The translations under genes and the position numbers were made by a program. 42,666 nucleotides of DNA from Leptofilum sp050292445. Its GTDB lineage: Bacteria; Chloroflexota; Anaerolineae; Promineifilales; Promineifilaceae. Below, piece by piece: positions 40,067 through 42,666 of this stretch (the stretch's first letter is position 1; every line of letters begins with the position of its first letter). The stretch lies in the NCBI GenBank assembly GCA_050292445.1, contig JBNKLQ010000011.1, positions 1 through 42,666 of the forward strand. Direction: 5' to 3'. The notes beneath the pieces were generated by a model that searched no databases, was not told where the DNA came from, and was given only the letters and a program-made list of their open reading frames with translations.

Positions 40067-40861
40067 GTGAAACATAATAAGTTAACAACAAAAAATCATA
40101 GCCCGCCTACCAGTTGGGATGATGTGGCTGCCTGGTATGATGGCTGGATGGGACAGCAAGGTGGCGAGTATCATCGGCAAGTGGCAATTCCAGCCTTGCT
40201 GAACCTGCTAGAACCTGAGGCAGGTGAGTCAGTGTTGGATATTGGTGCGGGACAGGGCGTCTTGGCAGCCTATTTGCAGGATGTGGGCATGGTGTATTTG
40301 GGTATTGAAGCCAGCCCAAAGCTGGTGCGGGTGGCTAGAAAGCGGCATCGTCAAGCCCGGTTTGTGCAGGGAGATGCACGAGCATTGGCTGTGGTTGATG
40401 GGGTTGAGCAGGACGGATTTGATACGGCCGTTTTCCTGCTCAGCATTCAAGACATGGACCCACTCGACACGGTGCTGCAAAATGCAGCTTGGGCGCTCAA
40501 GCCCAGTGGCCGCTTGGTGATTCTGATGACCCATCCTTGCTTCCGCATTCCCCGGCAAAGCGGCTGGGGCTGGGATGAACAGCGCAAGCTGCGCTTCCGG
40601 CGCATCGACCGCTACCTGACGACCCTGCACGTGCCCCTGCGGCCGAGCAGGCGCGGCAAAAGACACAGGACCAAAAGCTTTCACCGCCCTTTGCAAGCGT
40701 ACATCAACGGACTGGCCGAGTGTGGTTTGCTGGTGGAGCGTGTACAGGAGATTCCGGTGAAGGATGTGGCCCAATTGGCCAACGGCCGTCTGAAAGCAGA
40801 CAAGCGGGCCAGTGCTGAAATACCGTTATTCCTTGGCCTTCGCGCCCGGAAAGTTGAATAA
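40067..40861 (+). CDS. Class I SAM-dependent methyltransferase
   Basis: 264-residue enzyme. SWDDVAAWYDGWMGQQGGEY at the N-terminus, SAM motif I SVLDIGAGQGVLAAYL, motif II LGIEASPKLVRVAR, LLSIQDMDPLDTVLQ and LKPSGRLVILMTHPC complete the fold. The C-terminal quarter is Arg-rich (RPSRRGKRHRTKSFH), which could bind nucleic acid. The acceptor is unknown. GTG 40067 is chosen because TGGAGG lies six bases upstream; a longer frame runs through the two terminators. No partner gene is nearby. Confidence 0.88.
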   Translation: MKHNKLTTKNHSPPTSWDDVAAWYDGWMGQQGGEYHRQVAIPALLNLLEPEAGESVLDIGAGQGVLAAYLQDVGMVYLGIEASPKLVRVARKRHRQARFVQGDARALAVVDGVEQDGFDTAVFLLSIQDMDPLDTVLQNAAWALKPSGRLVILMTHPCFRIPRQSGWGWDEQRKLRFRRIDRYLTTLHVPLRPSRRGKRHRTKSFHRPLQAYINGLAECGLLVERVQEIPVKDVAQLANGRLKADKRASAEIPLFLGLRARKVE

Positions 40862-40866
40862 GGAGA

Positions 40867-40885
40867 GGCGACCCGCCGGGTCGCC
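40867..40885 (+). terminator. GC-rich hairpin right after the methyltransferase
   Basis: GGCGACCC (40867-40874), loop GCC, GGGTCGCC (40878-40885). No strong T-run follows. It may act as a weak terminator or 3' guard. Confidence 0.5.
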
Positions 40886-40955
40886 CTTACCAAGATGATT
40901 GTCATGAGAATAGAGTTTGTCATTACCCAAAATTGGAACCTCTTATTGTTAGCCA

Positions 40956-41021
40956 GCCCGGCAGCAGCGTCGGCGCTTGCCGAATAGCAGAGTGTGCCTG
41001 AGCGCTCTGCTGCTGTCGGGC
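40956..41021 (+). ncRNA. Candidate three-way-junction RNA upstream of leuS
   Basis: A 10-bp closing stem GCCCGGCAGC (40956-40965)/GCTGTCGGGC (41012-41021, one G-T) encloses two hairpins: TCGGC-GCTT-GCCGA (40970-40983) and AGCAGAG (40986-40992)/CTCTGCT (41005-41011). The second hairpin abuts the closing stem. TTTT follows at 41024-41027. It might be a structured leader of leuS, a small RNA, or an elaborate terminator. No T-box word is present. Confidence 0.35.
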
Positions 41022-41118
41022 AGTTTTAGGGTGACTCAGGGATTTTCACCGCAGGGTGTGCAGAGAACGCTGAGGATAAGTTTCTAAACTATAGGGATAA
41101 CAAGATGAGGCAAAAAAA

Positions 41119-42666
41119 ATGACAAAACAAACGAATGAGACAAACGGCCGTTACAATCCCCAGGCTGTCGAGAAAAAGTGGCGACCCATTTGGGAAGCGC
41201 AAAAACTGTACCAAACAGGCAATGACCCTGACAAGCCAGACTTCTACATTTTGGATTTCTTTCCCTATCCGTCCGGGGCTGGGCTGTCGGTGGGGCACGC
41301 TCGCAACTACGTGCCTACCTGCATCACCAGCCGTTACAAGCGGATGCAAGGCTACAACGTGTTGCATCCGATGGGCTGGGATGCTTTTGGCCTGCCCGCC
41401 GAAAATTACGCCATTAAACACCACATTCATCCCCGCGAAAGCACCAAGCTGTTCACCGATACCTACCGGCGGCAAATGAAGGAGATGGAATGTTCCTACG
41501 ATTGGTCGCGAGAGATTAATTCTACCTTCCCCAATTATTACAAGTGGACGCAGTGGTTTTTCCTGCTGTTGCACAAGCGCGGGCTGGCTTACCGAGCGCT
41601 GGGCAGCCAGTGGTGGTGCCCCACCTGCCAAACGATTCTGGCTAACGAGCAGGTGGAGCAGGGGCTGTGCTGGCGCTGCGACAGCGAAGTTACTAAAAAG
41701 GAGCTGGCCCAGTGGTACTTCAAGATTACCGATTATGCCGACCGGCTGCTGGCCGATCTGGACACGGTAAGTTGGCCAGAAAATATCAAGACGATGCAGC
41801 GCAACTGGATCGGCCGTTCCGAAGGCACAGAAGTTGTTTTTAAGATTGAAAATCCGCAGATTACACAGATTTCGCAGATTAGAACGTTTACAACACGGGT
41901 GGATACGCTGTTTGGGGTGACGTTTATTGTCATTGCGCCGGAACATCCGCTGGTGGGGCAAATTGTGACGGATGCGCAGAAAACGGCCGTTTCCCGCTAC
42001 ACTGAGCAAGCCAAGCGCAAATCAGAAATTGACCGCACCTCGACCGAAAAAATGCAAACCGGGGTCTTCACTGGGGCCTATGCCACGCACCCACTGACGG
42101 GCCAGCCTGTGCCAATCTGGGTGGCCGATTACGTGCTGCCCGGCTACGGCAGTGGTGCGGTGATGGGGGTGCCTGCCCATGACAGCCGTGACTTCACCTT
42201 TGCCCAAACGTACGATCTGCCCATCGTGCCGGTAATTGAACCAGAGGATGGTGCTAAAGTGGAAGGCTGCTTTAGGGGTTACGGCCGTCTGATCAATTCA
42301 GGCCAATTCTCTGGACAATCTTCACAAGAGGCGATGGCGGAGATGACGGCCGTTCTGCAAGCTGAAGACAAAGGCCAGCCACAGGTAACCTACAAGCTGC
42401 GTGACTGGCTGATTTCGCGCCAGCGCTACTGGGGCGCGCCTATTCCCATCGTGCATTGTCCAGAATGCGGTCCGGTGCCCGTGCCGGAAGATGAGCTGCC
42501 TGTGCGGCTGCCTGAAACGGACAATTTTGCCCCGGCGGGCGACGGCCGTTCCCCCCTGGCCCACATCGAAGAATGGGTGACTACCAGTTGTCCACAATGT
42601 GGCGGCCCGGCGCAGCGGGAAACCGACACGATGGACGGCTTTGCCTGTTCCTCCTGGTATTTCCTG
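41119..42666 (+). CDS. leuS: Leucine--tRNA ligase, 5' part
   Basis: The first 516 codons of leucyl-tRNA synthetase, still open at the right edge (full length about 820-880 residues). The class I signature is FPYPSGAGLSVGHARN (HIGH variant GHAR), then HPMGWDAFGLPAENYA. WWCPTCQTILANEQV with a second Cys pair (CWRC) is the zinc knuckle. The CP1 editing domain starts near TFTTRVDTLFG, where the Thr-rich motif is TTRVDTLFG, and runs through YGSGAVMGVPAHDSRD (editing Asp). KLRDWLISRQRYWGAPIPIV re-enters the catalytic domain. ATG 41119 has GATGAGG eight bases upstream. An in-frame repeat lies at 41851-41880. Confidence 0.96.
   Translation, partial: MTKQTNETNGRYNPQAVEKKWRPIWEAQKLYQTGNDPDKPDFYILDFFPYPSGAGLSVGHARNYVPTCITSRYKRMQGYNVLHPMGWDAFGLPAENYAIKHHIHPRESTKLFTDTYRRQMKEMECSYDWSREINSTFPNYYKWTQWFFLLLHKRGLAYRALGSQWWCPTCQTILANEQVEQGLCWRCDSEVTKKELAQWYFKITDYADRLLADLDTVSWPENIKTMQRNWIGRSEGTEVVFKIENPQITQISQIRTFTTRVDTLFGVTFIVIAPEHPLVGQIVTDAQKTAVSRYTEQAKRKSEIDRTSTEKMQTGVFTGAYATHPLTGQPVPIWVADYVLPGYGSGAVMGVPAHDSRDFTFAQTYDLPIVPVIEPEDGAKVEGCFRGYGRLINSGQFSGQSSQEAMAEMTAVLQAEDKGQPQVTYKLRDWLISRQRYWGAPIPIVHCPECGPVPVPEDELPVRLPETDNFAPAGDGRSPLAHIEEWVTTSCPQCGGPAQRETDTMDGFACSSWYFL
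41851..41880 (+). repeat. 9-bp-period repeat inside leuS
   Basis: Three successive units, CGCAGATTA, CACAGATTT and CGCAGATT, are read in frame as Gln-Ile-Thr, Gln-Ile-Ser, Gln-Ile. They form a short insertion just before the conserved TTRVDTLFG block at the entry of the editing domain. Confidence 0.8.

Noticed and set aside
40862..41118. T-box in front of leuS
   Set aside because: No GGTGG-ACCGCG word is present; only hairpins without the conserved boxes are seen.
41089..42009. Long open frame on the - strand opposite leuS
   Set aside because: It mirrors leuS, whose HIGH, zinc and editing motifs are unambiguous; the frame is a by-product of base composition.
1..42666. tRNA or rRNA genes
   Set aside because: No cloverleaf with T-loop GGTTCRAAT-type sequence or rRNA-like stretch was noticed; a tRNAscan-SE run would settle it.

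Overview
The window looks like a chromosomal contig from a member of the Chloroflexota (Anaerolineae, Ardenticatenia or a near relative). This is an inference from gene content and style: Cys-rich LivJ-type lipoproteins, DUF4870/DUF4013 membrane proteins, a nickel superoxide dismutase with its own maturation peptidase, duplicated threonyl-tRNA synthetases without TGS domains, and a fused solute-binding lipoprotein. No rRNA, tRNA, CRISPR array, phage or transposase gene was seen. The most pervasive feature is not a gene. The 8-bp palindrome ACGGCCGT occurs at least 56 times by eye in 42.7 kb, where less than one is expected by chance. It lies in coding frames, spacers and terminators alike, and resembles the HIP1 element of cyanobacteria in behaviour.

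Layout. 1-4 kb: 3' part of a pyrimidine-nucleoside phosphorylase, a glycerophosphodiesterase, a remnant of a class II aldolase, a ketopantoate reductase and methionyl-tRNA formyltransferase. 4-8 kb: two small membrane proteins, then an ECF sigma factor / zinc-finger anti-sigma / beta-helical membrane protein operon read leftward. 7.9-12.1 kb: two adjacent thrS genes; the first has a consensus promoter and a complete threonine T-box leader with an ACC specifier. 12.1-18.5 kb: a membrane histidine kinase, sodN and sodX separated by a terminator, a ferredoxin, fumC, a JAMM peptidase and plsY. 18.5-21 kb: a lipoprotein joining an amino-acid-type and a peptide-type solute-binding domain, with a promoter so close to the ATG that the mRNA should be leaderless.

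21-24 kb: an accessory island. A GT39-type membrane glycosyltransferase lies between two attC-like recombination sites in the same orientation, and a GDSL/SGNH hydrolase lies just upstream. This looks like an integron cassette array without an integrase (CALIN). One of the attC-like sites carries an exact 58-bp tandem duplication. 24-32.2 kb: an ornithine cyclodeaminase-family gene and a complete branched-chain amino acid ABC operon (livJ-livH-livM-livG-livF) ending in a second, divergent LivJ-like lipoprotein that starts with TTG and overlaps livF.

32.5-37 kb: a leftward group plsX-fabF-membrane protein-MBL hydrolase-phoU joining lipid synthesis to phosphate control. 37.1-39.1 kb: arsR-arsM plus a second methyltransferase behind a consensus promoter. 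The last part holds ssb, a methyltransferase preceded by a small ORF and two tandem terminators, a candidate three-way-junction RNA, and the first 516 codons of leuS, which carries an in-frame copy of a 9-bp-period intergenic repeat.
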